From CAIWHR01 sp963734055 (GTDB lineage: Bacteria; Pseudomonadota; Gammaproteobacteria; Burkholderiales; Casimicrobiaceae), in assembly GCA_963734055.1 (NCBI GenBank), contig CAVTFQ010000004.1, positions 496,001 through 560,000 of the forward strand: a stretch of 64,000 nucleotides of DNA, read 5' to 3'. Every line of letters starts with the position of its first letter. Positions within the stretch are counted from its first letter, which is position 1. The position numbers were made by a program, and so were the translations under genes. The notes beneath the pieces were generated by a model that was given only the letters and a program-made list of their open reading frames with translations, was not told where the DNA came from and did no database searches. Below, piece by piece: positions 18,584-27,950 of this stretch.

Positions 18584-21162
18584 CGCGCGACGTCGACGCG
18601 GCCGCGCTGGTCCAGGAGGCGGACCTCGGGGGGCGAATGCCCTCCGGGGTGCCGGCGCGCATCGTCGCCTGGACCTGTCTCGCGTGGTCGCTCGTGCAGC
18701 TGTGGTATGCGTCGCCGCTTCCGTTTATCTTCAACGTCTTTGTCCTGAATTCCACCGAGATGCGCTCGCTGCATCTCGGCTTCGGCCTGTTCCTCGCATA
18801 CTTGGCGTTTCCCTTCGCCAAGCGTTCGCCGCGGGACCACATTCCACTGCAGGACTGGATGTTCGCGCTCGTCGCGGCGTTCTGCGGCGCCTATCTCTTC
18901 CTGTTCTATCGCGAGATCTCCACGCGGCCGGGCGAGCCCACGATGCTCGACATCGTCTCGGCGGTCGTGGGCATGCTGCTGCTGCTCGAGGCCACCCGCC
19001 GCGTCGTCGGTCCGCCGCTGGCGATCATCGCGATCCTGATGCTCGCCTACGCGTTCGCCGGGCCGCACATGCCGGACGTCATCGCGCACAAGGGCGTCTC
19101 GCTCAGCAAGGCCGTCTCGCACTACTGGCTCACCACCGAGGGTGTATTCGGCGTCGCCGTCGGCGTGTCGGCGAGCTACATCTTCCTGTTCGTGCTGTTC
19201 GGGTCGCTGCTCGAGAAGGCCGGGGCGGGCAACTATTTCATCAAGGTCGCCTTCGCGCTGCTGGGCCACATGCGCGGCGGCCCGGCCAAGGCCGCGGTCG
19301 TCTCGTCGGGGCTGATGGGCATGATCTCGGGCTCGTCGGTCGCGAACGTGGTCACCTGCGGAACATTCACGATCCCGTTGATGAAGCGCGTCGGCTACCC
19401 GGCACAGAAGGCCGGCGCGATCGAAGTCGCCGCGGGCGTCGACGGGCAGATCATGCCGCCGGTGATGGGCGCGGCCGCGTTCCTGATGGCCGAGTACGTC
19501 GGCGTTCCGTATTCGGAAATCGTGAAGAACGCCTTCCTGCCCGCGATCATTTCGTACGTCGCGCTCTTCTATATCGTCCACCTCGAGGCCTGCAAGGCCG
19601 GCATCGCCGGCATTCCCCGCAGCGAGAGCGTCTCGGGCTGGCGCCGGCTCGTCGGCGTGCTGATGACCATCGCCGGAGCCGTCATTGTCGCTAACGTCGT
19701 CTACTACGCTCTCGGCTGGCTCAAGCCGCTGCTGGGAGGCGGCGCCACGTGGGTCGTGGTGGCGCTGATCGCCGTCACTTACGTGCTGCTCGTGCGTCAG
19801 GTCGCCGCCGAGCCGGATCTCACCGTCGACGATCCGAACGCGCCCGTGCTGGCGTTGCCTCCACTCAAGGAGACCTTGCTCGCCGGTCTCCATTTCCTGC
19901 TGCCGGTCGTCGTTCTGGTGTGGGCGCTGCTGGTCGAAGACCTGTCGCCGGCGCTGTCGGCGTTCTACGCGACACTGCTGCTGATCGCGATCCTGCTCAC
20001 GCAGAAGCCGCTGCTCGCGTTCTTCCGCCGCCAGCCGCTGTCGGCGTCCGTGTTCCGGGCCGGCGCGTTCGATCTCGTCGACGGCCTCGAGCGCGGCGCG
20101 CGCAACATGATCGGCATCGCTCTCGCCACGGCCGCGGCAGGCATCGTCGTCGGCACCGTATCGGTCACGGGCCTCGGCCTCGTCATGACCGAATTCGTCG
20201 AGACGGTGTCGGCCGGCAACATCATCGCGATGCTCCTGCTGGTCGCATTCATCTGCCTCGTTCTGGGCATGGGCATGCCGACGACGGCGAGCTACATCGT
20301 CGTGTCGACGCTGATGGCGCCCGTCGTCGTCGAGCTCGGCGCGCAGTCCGGCCTCGTGGTGCCGCTGGTGGCGGTGCACATGTTCGTGTTCTATTTCGGG
20401 CTGATGGCCGACGTGACGCCTCCGGTGGGCCTCGCGTCGTTCGCGGCGGCCGCCATCTCGCGCGCCGATCCGATCCGCACCGGCGGAACCGCGTTCTGGT
20501 ACAGCAGCCGGACGGCCATCCTGCCGTTCATGTTCATCTTCAACCCCCAGCTGCTGATGATCGGGGTCGCCGGCTGGTTCCACTTCGTCGTGATCATCGT
20601 CGCCGCCGTCGTCGCGATGCTCGCCTTCGCGGCAGGGACGCAGGGCTGGTTCCTCGCCCGCAGCCGCTGGTACGAGTCGGTCCTGCTGCTGCTCGTCACC
20701 TTCACGTTGCTGCGCCCCGGGTTCTGGCTCGACCTGGCGCTTCAACGCTACACCGTCGCGCCGCCGCAGTCGCTGGTCGAGCGAGCGGCAGCCGCGCCGC
20801 CGGGCACCGGGTTGCGCGTCCGCATCGAGGGAACGACGCTTGAGGGCAAGGACGTCCGCAAGACCGTGCTGCTGCCGCTCGCCGGCGGGGGGTCTGGCCT
20901 GCAGCGCATGGCGGGCGCCGGCCTGCAGGTGATGGCGTCGCCGGCGGAGGTCCGTGTCGCTTCGGTCAAGCTCAACAGCCCCGCCGACAAGGCAGGTTTC
21001 GAACAGGGGTTCGTGGTCACCGGAATCGAGACCGAGGTGTCCCGGCCCGCAAAGGAGTGGCTGTTCGTCCCGGCGCTCGTGGTGCTCGGCGTCGTCGCGC
21101 TGCTGCAGCGCCGGCGTTCGCCGTCGGGCGCGCTGCCCACACCGTCGCTCGGCACGACGTGA
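18580..21162 (+). CDS. fused TRAP permease (DctQ-DctM) with C-terminal extension
   Basis: The 860-residue membrane protein begins with a GTG at 18580 overlapping the receptor stop (GTGA). Residues about 20-150 form the small DctQ-like unit, and about 150-690 the DctM-like transport domain with SGSSVANVVTCGTFTIPLMKR-type loop and GMGMPTTASYIVVSTLMAP. A C-terminal part after about residue 715 contains soluble sequence with PADKAGFEQGFVVTGIE, which looks like a PDZ-type turn, and a last helix; this is the DUF3394-type tail known in some TAXI permeases. It imports the receptor's ligand with sodium or protons. Confidence 0.94.
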   Translation: MTRDVDAAALVQEADLGGRMPSGVPARIVAWTCLAWSLVQLWYASPLPFIFNVFVLNSTEMRSLHLGFGLFLAYLAFPFAKRSPRDHIPLQDWMFALVAAFCGAYLFLFYREISTRPGEPTMLDIVSAVVGMLLLLEATRRVVGPPLAIIAILMLAYAFAGPHMPDVIAHKGVSLSKAVSHYWLTTEGVFGVAVGVSASYIFLFVLFGSLLEKAGAGNYFIKVAFALLGHMRGGPAKAAVVSSGLMGMISGSSVANVVTCGTFTIPLMKRVGYPAQKAGAIEVAAGVDGQIMPPVMGAAAFLMAEYVGVPYSEIVKNAFLPAIISYVALFYIVHLEACKAGIAGIPRSESVSGWRRLVGVLMTIAGAVIVANVVYYALGWLKPLLGGGATWVVVALIAVTYVLLVRQVAAEPDLTVDDPNAPVLALPPLKETLLAGLHFLLPVVVLVWALLVEDLSPALSAFYATLLLIAILLTQKPLLAFFRRQPLSASVFRAGAFDLVDGLERGARNMIGIALATAAAGIVVGTVSVTGLGLVMTEFVETVSAGNIIAMLLLVAFICLVLGMGMPTTASYIVVSTLMAPVVVELGAQSGLVVPLVAVHMFVFYFGLMADVTPPVGLASFAAAAISRADPIRTGGTAFWYSSRTAILPFMFIFNPQLLMIGVAGWFHFVVIIVAAVVAMLAFAAGTQGWFLARSRWYESVLLLLVTFTLLRPGFWLDLALQRYTVAPPQSLVERAAAAPPGTGLRVRIEGTTLEGKDVRKTVLLPLAGGGSGLQRMAGAGLQVMASPAEVRVASVKLNSPADKAGFEQGFVVTGIETEVSRPAKEWLFVPALVVLGVVALLQRRRSPSGALPTPSLGTT

Positions 21163-21827
21163 TCGCATCGGCGCCCCGCGTCGCTCTAATCCACGCGCTC
21201 GCCCATTCGATCGCCCCGGTCAACGCCGAGCTCGACCGTGCGTGGCCCGGCTGCGTGCGGATGAACCTGCTGGACGACAGCCTGTCCGCGGATCTCGCCG
21301 CGAGCGCGACGGGACTCGACGACGCGATGACGGAGCGCTTCCTCGCGCTCGCCGCCTACGCGACGAGCACGGGAGTGCGCGGCATCCTGTTCACGTGCTC
21401 TGCGTTCGGATCGTGCATCGAGGCCGTCGCGCGGCGATGGCCCGAGATCCCGGTGCTGAAACCCAACGAGGCGATGATCGCCGACGCGGTGCGCGCCGGC
21501 CGCAAGATCGGCCTCGTCGCGTCGTTCGCGCCGACCCTCGCGTCGATGCCGGCCGAGTTTCCATCCGACGTCGCCGTGCTGCCTGTCCTCGCCGAAGGCG
21601 CGCTCGACGCGCTCTCGCTCGGCGATCGCGCGCGGCACGACCGGCTCGTCGTGCAGGCGGCGCAGCGTGCCGAGGCGCAGGGCTGCGACGTCGTCGCGCT
21701 CGCGCAGTTCAGCCTCGCCCGCGCCGCCGCTGCGGTCGAGCACGCGTTGCGCGTGCCGGTGCTGACCACGGTCGGCAGCGCGGTGCGCCTGCTGAAGGAT
21801 CGCGTGGAGCGGCTTTCGCAGCGGTGA
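21159..21827 (+). CDS. Asp/Glu racemase-superfamily protein
   Basis: The 222-residue protein starts with a GTG at 21159 that overlaps the TRAP permease stop, so it is the third gene of the coupled set. It has the Asp/Glu racemase-family opening RVALIHALAHSIAPVNAE and one conserved cysteine in GILFTCSAFGSCIEAV. The second cysteine expected in two-base racemases is replaced: the matching loop reads DVVALAQFSLARA. It may therefore be a one-cysteine decarboxylase or isomerase rather than a racemase. Its coupling to an importer implies that it processes the imported acid. Confidence 0.82.
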   Translation: MIASAPRVALIHALAHSIAPVNAELDRAWPGCVRMNLLDDSLSADLAASATGLDDAMTERFLALAAYATSTGVRGILFTCSAFGSCIEAVARRWPEIPVLKPNEAMIADAVRAGRKIGLVASFAPTLASMPAEFPSDVAVLPVLAEGALDALSLGDRARHDRLVVQAAQRAEAQGCDVVALAQFSLARAAAAVEHALRVPVLTTVGSAVRLLKDRVERLSQR

Positions 21828-22037
21828 CCCGGTGCCGGATGGCTAAGGGACTGCCCAGGGATGCCCGGCAGAGCATCCCGACGGATGCGAAGCGCCGCAT
21901 GCAGCGCGCTCCCGACCCAAAGGCAAACTGCGCCTCCGCGACAGCCCGCGATCCGGCTGCAGCCGATGTCCGCGTCGAGCGAACCAGCCATGGCGTCGGC
22001 GAACCGATCGCCGGCTTTCCCCCCATAGCCGCGACGC

Positions 22038-23410
22038 CTACGCCGGTTCGGCGACCGACGGCAGCCCGGCCAGCGCCATCGCGAGCTCGCTCTCGTCGTA
22101 GTCGAGGTCCTGCAGGTTGCCCGCGAAGTAGTCGATGTACGCCTGCATGTCGAAGTGGCCGTGGCCGCACAGGTTGAACAGGATGGCGCGCGACGTGCCC
22201 TCCTCGCGGCAGCGGATCGCCTCGTCGATCGCGCCCTTGACCGCGTGGTTCGCCTCGGGCGCCGGCAGGATGCCTTCGGCGCGCGCGAACTGCACGCCCG
22301 CGTCGAAGACCTTCGACTGGTGGTGCGCGACCGACGTGATGAGCCCGAGCTCCTGCAGGTGCGAGACGAGCGGCGCCATCCCGTGATAGCGGAGGCCGCC
22401 GGCGTGGAAGCCGGGCGGCGTGAAGGTCGAGCCCAGCGTGTGCATCTTGGTCAACGGCGTGAGATGCGCGGTGTCGCCGAAATCGTAGGCGTAGCGGCCG
22501 CGCGTGAGGCTCGGGCACGCGGCCGGCTCGACGGCGATCACCTCGACCTTGCGCCCGCCGCGGAGCTGCGCACCCAGGAACGGGAAGACGATGCCGGCGA
22601 AGTTGGAGCCTCCTCCCGTGCAGCCGACGATGACATCGGGATAGTCGTCGGCCATTTCCATCTGCGCCATCGCCTCCTGCCCGATGACGGTCTGGTGCAG
22701 CAGCACGTGGTTGAGCACGCTGCCGAGCGCGTATTTGGTGTCATCCCGCTGCGCGGCGACCTCGACCGCCTCGGAGATCGCGATGCCGAGGCTGCCCGGA
22801 TGATCGGCGCGCCTGGCGAGGATCGCCCGACCCGCCTGCGTCTCCTTCGACGGCGAGGGGACGCAGCGCGCCCCGTAGGTCTCCATCAGCGCCCGGCGGT
22901 ACGGCTTCTGGTCGTAGGAGACGCGAACCATGAACACGTCGACCTGGATCCCGAATAGCGCACCGGCAAAGGCAAGCGCGCTGCCCCACTGTCCGGCACC
23001 GGTCTCGGTGACGAGCTTCGTCACGCCCGCTTCCCGGTTGTAGAACGCCTGCGCGACCGCCGTATTGGGCTTGTGGCTGCCGGCGGGCGACACGCCCTCG
23101 TACTTGTAGTAGATCCGCGCCGGCGTCTGCAGCACGCGCTCGAGGCGGCGCGCGCGGTAGAGCGGCGTCGGACGCCACTGGCGGTACACGTCGCGGACCG
23201 GCCCGGGAATCTCGATCTCGCGCTCGGTCGTGACCTCCTGCAGGATCAGCGCCATCGGGAAGAGCGGCGCCAGGTCGTCGGGACCGACGGGTTTGTGCGT
23301 GCCCGGGGTGCAGCACCGGCGGGCGCCGGCTTCGGCAGGTCGGCCTGGAGGTTGTACCAGGTCTTTGGGATGCGGCTTTCGTCGAGGACGTACTTCACGG
23401 TTTCGTGCAT
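22038..23410 (-). CDS. tryptophan synthase beta chain, TrpB2 type (frameshifted)
   Basis: Residues from 23255 downward encode a near-complete TrpB2 enzyme: PLP lysine in PAGSHKPNTAVAQAF, phosphate loop GCTGGGSNFAG, and the TrpB2 ending. The family N-terminus is not missing. It lies upstream in other frames: ATG at 23410 (preceded by AGAGG) encodes HETVKYVLDESRIPKTWYN, then PVLHPG appears one frame on and THKPVGPDDLAPLFPMAL another frame on, joining the ATG-like residue at 23255. Two one-base insertions at about 23316-23324 and 23302-23307 explain this. It makes tryptophan from indole and serine; no trpA is adjacent. Confidence 0.9.
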
Positions 23411-23705
23411 CGGGAGCCTCTCTTGCAGCCGGCGGCGGAATCGCCGCGGGTCGAGGGAGGAGTCTAGCGCGCCCCGAAAGGGCGCCGCACGCGGGAACGT
23501 TTGATCGGGCTCAAGGCTGGCGCGGAAGCGGCCGGTCGGCGCCCGCGCGAATATTCACGGAAGTCGACTTGGAATGTGCGGCGGCAACGCGATAGACTGC
23601 ACGCGGCGCTCGCTTCACGCGGCCGGTCCGGACAAGGGTTGCGCCCGAGGCAATCTCCGGTCTTGCGCCCGCGCCGACGCGTTTCGCCCCATCCGGGAGA
23701 AGACC

Positions 23706-24126
23706 ATGAACCCCAAGATCCTGCCTGCCGCCGTCATGTCAGCCGCCCTCGCGCTGGGCGGATGCGCGAGCTTGAACCCGTTGACCGAATCGTCCACGCC
23801 GTTCGATTGCCGGAGCAACACCTGCGAGGTCCCCGTCGAGTACAACAATATCGGCTCGATCATCGCTCACGACATCCAGGTCAACGCCGATCCGGGCACC
23901 AACGTGCAAATCACGTTTGTCCTGAATTCGTGGATGCACGCGCATTTCCCGCCCGACGGCATCACGGTCAGCTCCAACTTCCGATGCGCGCTCGACGGCA
24001 CGGCTGACCAACCGCATCGTGTGCAAAGGCACGGGTCTCCAGCGGGGCATGCGCTACAAGTACGGCGTGCGGCTCAATGCCGGCATCGTGACGCCCTGGC
24101 CACTCGATCCCTTCATCCGCAACTGA
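23706..24126 (+). CDS. small secreted lipoprotein, paralogue A (frameshifted)
   Basis: The product begins with a lipobox-type signal peptide (MNPKILPAAVMSAALALGGC) and has short conserved pieces CRSNTCEVPVEYNNIG. After FRCALDG near 24000 the frame changes and continues RLTNRIVCKGTGLQRGMRYK up to DPFIRN and the stop at 24126. The whole protein would be about 140 residues. The family is unknown to me. It is the first of two tandem genes with the same layout: signal, CN.NxC cysteines near the start of the mature part, and a DPFIRN end. Confidence 0.6.
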
Positions 24127-24210
24127 TCTGTGAGCGCCCCGCGAGCGTCGGCCGCCCCGAACGAACTCGAAGCCGTTCGGCCGGTCGCGCCCGCTCGACC
24201 GGAGATCGTC

Positions 24211-24681
24211 ATGACCCTCAGTCCCTCGGGCGCCCCCGTCTGGGCGCGCCACGCCGTGCTCGCGTGCGGGATCGGAATGTTTTCATGCGCCGCTTCGGCG
24301 CAGCAGTGCAACCCGAATTCCTGCCAGGTCAAGGTCACCGTCGCCGGCAACTGCAGCAACGCAGGCGACATCACCGTCGTGCCCGACACGCTTCCGGTCC
24401 CGCGGGAATTCCATCAGCTCAAGATCCACTGGGAGCTCCAGACGGACGGGTTTCAAGTTCGCGTCGGAGCCCAACGGCATCACGTTTCACGACGCCGCCG
24501 CTCCCGCCGGCGAACGAGTTCCACAGCGCCAATGCGACTGCCGGAGGCAGGAAATACAATCTGACGGACGCCAATACCGCGAGCACGCCGACCGACTTCA
24601 AGTACAACATCCAGCTACTGCGCGCCGACGGAAGCGCGTGCGCGCCGCAAGGATCCGTTCATCCGGAACGGCGCCAACTAG
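24211..24681 (+). CDS. small secreted protein, paralogue B (frameshifted)
   Basis: A signal peptide (ACGIGMFSCAASAQQ) is followed by CNPNSCQVKVTVAGNCSN, then the frame changes near 24450 to give NEFHSANATAGGRKYNLTD and FKYNIQLLRADGSACAP, and again near 24650 to end KDPFIRNGAN with the stop at 24681. GGAG precedes the ATG at 24211. At least two indels are needed to read the full protein of about 155 residues. It resembles the preceding gene in cysteine pattern and in its C-terminal DPFIRN, so both are probably one duplicated family. Function unknown. Confidence 0.55.
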
Positions 24682-24719
24682 CGCGATCGCGCAGGGCCGC
24701 GCATGCGTGGCCCCCTTCG

Positions 24720-27362
24720 TCAGCGACGATCCTCGAGGAAGGCTCGCACCGCCACGATCGCGTCGCCCCAGGAGAGTGCCGCTCCGCCGCGCTCCGCTGC
24801 GCTGAATGCGTCTGTGCCCAGCTCGCGCGCGCGCCCTGGCGACGAGCGGCGCAAGAAATGCTTCGTCGGCAGGATCGCGCGACATTCCCGGTCAGGGTGT
24901 TCTGGGCCTCCGCGATCCCGAAGAAGAACGCGCCGCGTTCCCAGCGACGCGTCGCGACGGCGAGACCCGCCGCAACCTCGATGACGCTTTGCCCGACGGG
25001 CTTCGAGCCGGTCTCGATCCCGATCGCCAGCGCGTCCTGCAGCAGCGCACGCGCCTGGTCCCCGTCGCCGCGGTCGATCGCCACCATGGCCAGGTTGAGC
25101 TCCGCGATGCCGGTGCTCTCCCGGTCACCGAGGTCGCGCGTGATAGCGAGCACCTGCTCATAGAGCGACTGGGCCAGCGCGGGATCACCGCCGGAGCGAT
25201 GGAACTGCGCGAGCGTCATTGACCGCCGCCGCGATCTCGCGGCGGTCGCCCTGCTCGCGCGCGAGTTCGACGGCCTCCTCGAGGTAGCCGCGCGCCGCCG
25301 CGCGATTGCCCTGTCCGAGTGCGGCGAAGCCCAGAGGCTGCAGAATCCGGGCCACGCGCTCCGTGTCTCCCGTCTCGCGGGCGATGGCGAGGCCCTCTTC
25401 GAGCACCGCCTGCGCCGCCGCGTACTGGCCCATCCCGCAGTAGACCCAGCCCGCATCGAAGCATGCGCGGCTGCGGGCAGCATCGCGCTGCTCGGCACCC
25501 GGGCGTGCGAGCGCTTCGGTCGTCAGCTGGAGCGCGAGCTTCATCAGCCCGCGGTTGTTGAGGTACTGCCGCATGACGTGCGCAAGGCGGAGGTCGAGCG
25601 CGGCGCCGTCCAGGGCGCGCTCGCTCCAGGCGTGCGCCGCGAGCACGTTCTCCCGCTCGAGGTCGAGCTGGACCAGCCACATGCCCTGCCGCGGCCCGAA
25701 CAGTCGCGGCAGCGTCGACTCGAGGAACGTAACGAAATGGTTGAGGTGCCGGGTCCGCGCTGACGCCGCTTCCCCGGATGCCTCGAGGCGCTGCTCGGCG
25801 TATTGCCGGACCGTCTCCAGCATCCGATAGCGGCCGCTGTCCTTGTCGACGACCACGAGCGACTTCTCGACCAGCTGCGCGAGCAGGTCGAGGATGGCGC
25901 TCCGCTCCAGGTCGCTCGCGCAGGCCACCGCTTCCGCCGCCTCGAGCGTAAATCCCCCCGCGAAGACGGCGAGCCTCCGGAACAGGACTCGTTCGTCGTC
26001 GCAGAGGAGGTCGTAGCTCCAGTCGATCAACGCGCGCAGCGTCTGCTGGCGCGGCAGGGCGGTGCGGTCGCCACCGGTGAGAAGCCGGAACCGGTCGGTG
26101 AGCCGCGTCGCGATCTGCTCCACCGACAACGCGCGCACGCGGGCCGCGGCCAGCTCGAGCGCGAGCGGAATGCCGTCGAGGCGGTGACAGATGCCGGCGA
26201 TTGCTGCCGCATTCTCTTCGTTGACCGCGAAGGCAGGCTGCGCCGCGACCGCGCGCTCGACGAAGAGCCGCGCGGCGCCGTACTGCTCCAGCGTATCGCG
26301 CATGAAGGTCCGGAACGGATCGGGAACCGGCAGCGGCGGCACCGGGAACGTCGCCTCGCCGCGCAAGTGCAAGCGGTTCGCGGCTCGATGCAAGGATCTT
26401 CGCGCTTGCGCCCCGGCCTGCAGGAGCGCGCTCGCAAGCTCCGCGCACGCCTGCAACAGGTGCTCGCAGTTGTCGAGAACGATCAGCACCTGTCGGTCCT
26501 TCACGAACCGCGCCAGCGCCTCGGCGACAGGGCGTCCGGCCTCCTCCTTCACGCCCACCACGGACGCGACCGCCTCCGGCACGAGTCGCGCATCGGCGAG
26601 CGCGGCGAGCTCGACCAGCCACACGCCGTCCGGGAAATCGTCCAGAAGGTCGGCGGCGACCTGCAGCGAAAGGCGCGTCTTGCCGATGCCGCCGACGCCC
26701 GTGAGCGTCACCAGTCGGTTCTTCGCGAGCATGCGCGCGACGTCCTCGACCTCGCGCTCGCGACCCACGAACGACGTCAGTGGCTGGGGCAGGTTGTTCG
26801 GCGTCGAGGTGAGCGCGCGCAGCGCCGGAAAATCGGCACGGAGGTCCGGGTGCTGGACCTGGAAGACGCGCTCGGCACTGGCGAGGTCGCGCAGGCGCAC
26901 CTCACCCAGGTCGCGCAGCGTGACCTCCGGGGGCAGCCGCTGCTGCACCAGCGCAGCCACCGCCTGCGAGAGCAGCACCTGCCCCCCGTGCGCGACGCTC
27001 ATAAGACGCGCCGCGCGGTTCACCGAGCGGCCGAAATAGTCGTCGTCGCGCTCCTGCTCGACGCCCGCGTGAAGGCCGGCCCGAACCGCGAGCTGCAGAT
27101 CGCCGGTCGCGGTCGTCTCGGCAAGCGCCCGTTGAATCGCCAGGGCCGCATTCACCGCCCCGAGCGGGTCGCCGAAGGCCGCGTGCACCCCGTCGCCCAG
27201 CATCTTCACCACCTTGCCGCGATGCTCGGCGACCGCCGCTTTCACGATCGCGTCGTGGCGTTCCATCGCCCCGCGCATCCGCACGGGCTCCCGTTCCCAA
27301 AGGCGGGAGCTGCCCTCGACGTCGGTGAACAGGAAGGTGACGACGCCCGTCGTGGCCTGCAT
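24720..27362 (-). CDS. class III adenylate cyclase-STAND ATPase-TPR regulator (frameshifted)
   Basis: A protein of about 880 residues. Residues 1-190 are a class III nucleotide cyclase domain with the metal sites FLFTDVEGSSRLWE and KMLGDGVHAAFGDP. Next comes a STAND/NB-ARC ATPase with Walker A GVGGIGKTRLS and QVLIVLDNCEHLL, then helical TPR-like repeats. The frame is broken at about 26370-26410 (the family motif KILASSREPL is in another frame between two compensating indels), near 25215 and near 24850. After the last break the C-terminus RGGAALSWGDAIVAVRAF ends at a stop at 24720. ATG 27362 gives the normal cyclase start. It probably senses a ligand through the TPRs and produces cAMP or acts as a signalling switch. 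Confidence 0.85.
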
Positions 27363-27542
27363 GGAGTGCGTCCGGCGCGCGGAGCGTGTTGTTCTGGGAT
27401 CGCGGAGGGCCCAGATTACCATTTCATCGTGCCGCCCAACGAGGTTGCCTCGCCGCGTCGGCCTTGGCATGATCGACGCCCGGTTCGCCCGGCCGGCAGC
27501 TCATCCCATGCTCTTCGAGCATCCCTTAGCGAGCGCAATTCC

Positions 27543-27929
27543 ATGCCCATCCGGATCGTCCGTCTGGGGACGCCCAGGCATCCGCACGAAGGGCTGCGGA
27601 TCGGCACCGTGCGCCGTCCGCCGCGCGGCGTGCCGAAAGCGGAGTTCGCGGCGCGCGACTTCTACGACGTCTGGCTCCCGAATCTCGCGCCGAGCGAGGC
27701 GCTGCTCAAGGCCGGACAAAGTGCCGGGGACGCCCGCGCATGGGCGTCTTTCCGGCGCGCGTTCGCGGCCGAAATGAAGGTGCCCGACGCAAGCCGCGTG
27801 CTCGACCTGCTCGCCAAGCTTTCGCGCACGACCAACCTCTCCGTCGGCTGCTACTGCGCCGACGAGGCGCGCTGCCACCGCTCCGTGCTGCGCGAACTGC
27901 TCGTCGCTCGCGGCGCCGAGGTGGCCTGA
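27543..27929 (+). CDS. DUF488 family protein
   Basis: The 128-residue cytoplasmic protein carries the DUF488 hallmark near its end, SVGCYCADEARCHRSVLREL, and the family opening IRIVRLGTPR. The ATG at 27543 gives that N-terminus. The biochemical role of DUF488 proteins is not settled. It is divergent from the cyclase gene (181-bp gap) and convergent with the beta-helix gene, which ends 21 bp away. Confidence 0.85.
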   Translation: MPIRIVRLGTPRHPHEGLRIGTVRRPPRGVPKAEFAARDFYDVWLPNLAPSEALLKAGQSAGDARAWASFRRAFAAEMKVPDASRVLDLLAKLSRTTNLSVGCYCADEARCHRSVLRELLVARGAEVA

Positions 27930-27950
27930 CCGGAAGGCGGCACGAAGCGC

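Noticed and set aside
18556..21168. 870-codon minus-strand frame opposite the TRAP permease
   Set aside because: Asp/Arg/His-rich sequence without motifs; the plus strand has clear TRAP motifs.
16237..21827. A single catabolic operon for one known compound
   Set aside because: The aminotransferase, TAXI-TRAP and racemase-like genes are codirectional, but no motif defines the substrate, so a named pathway would be invention.
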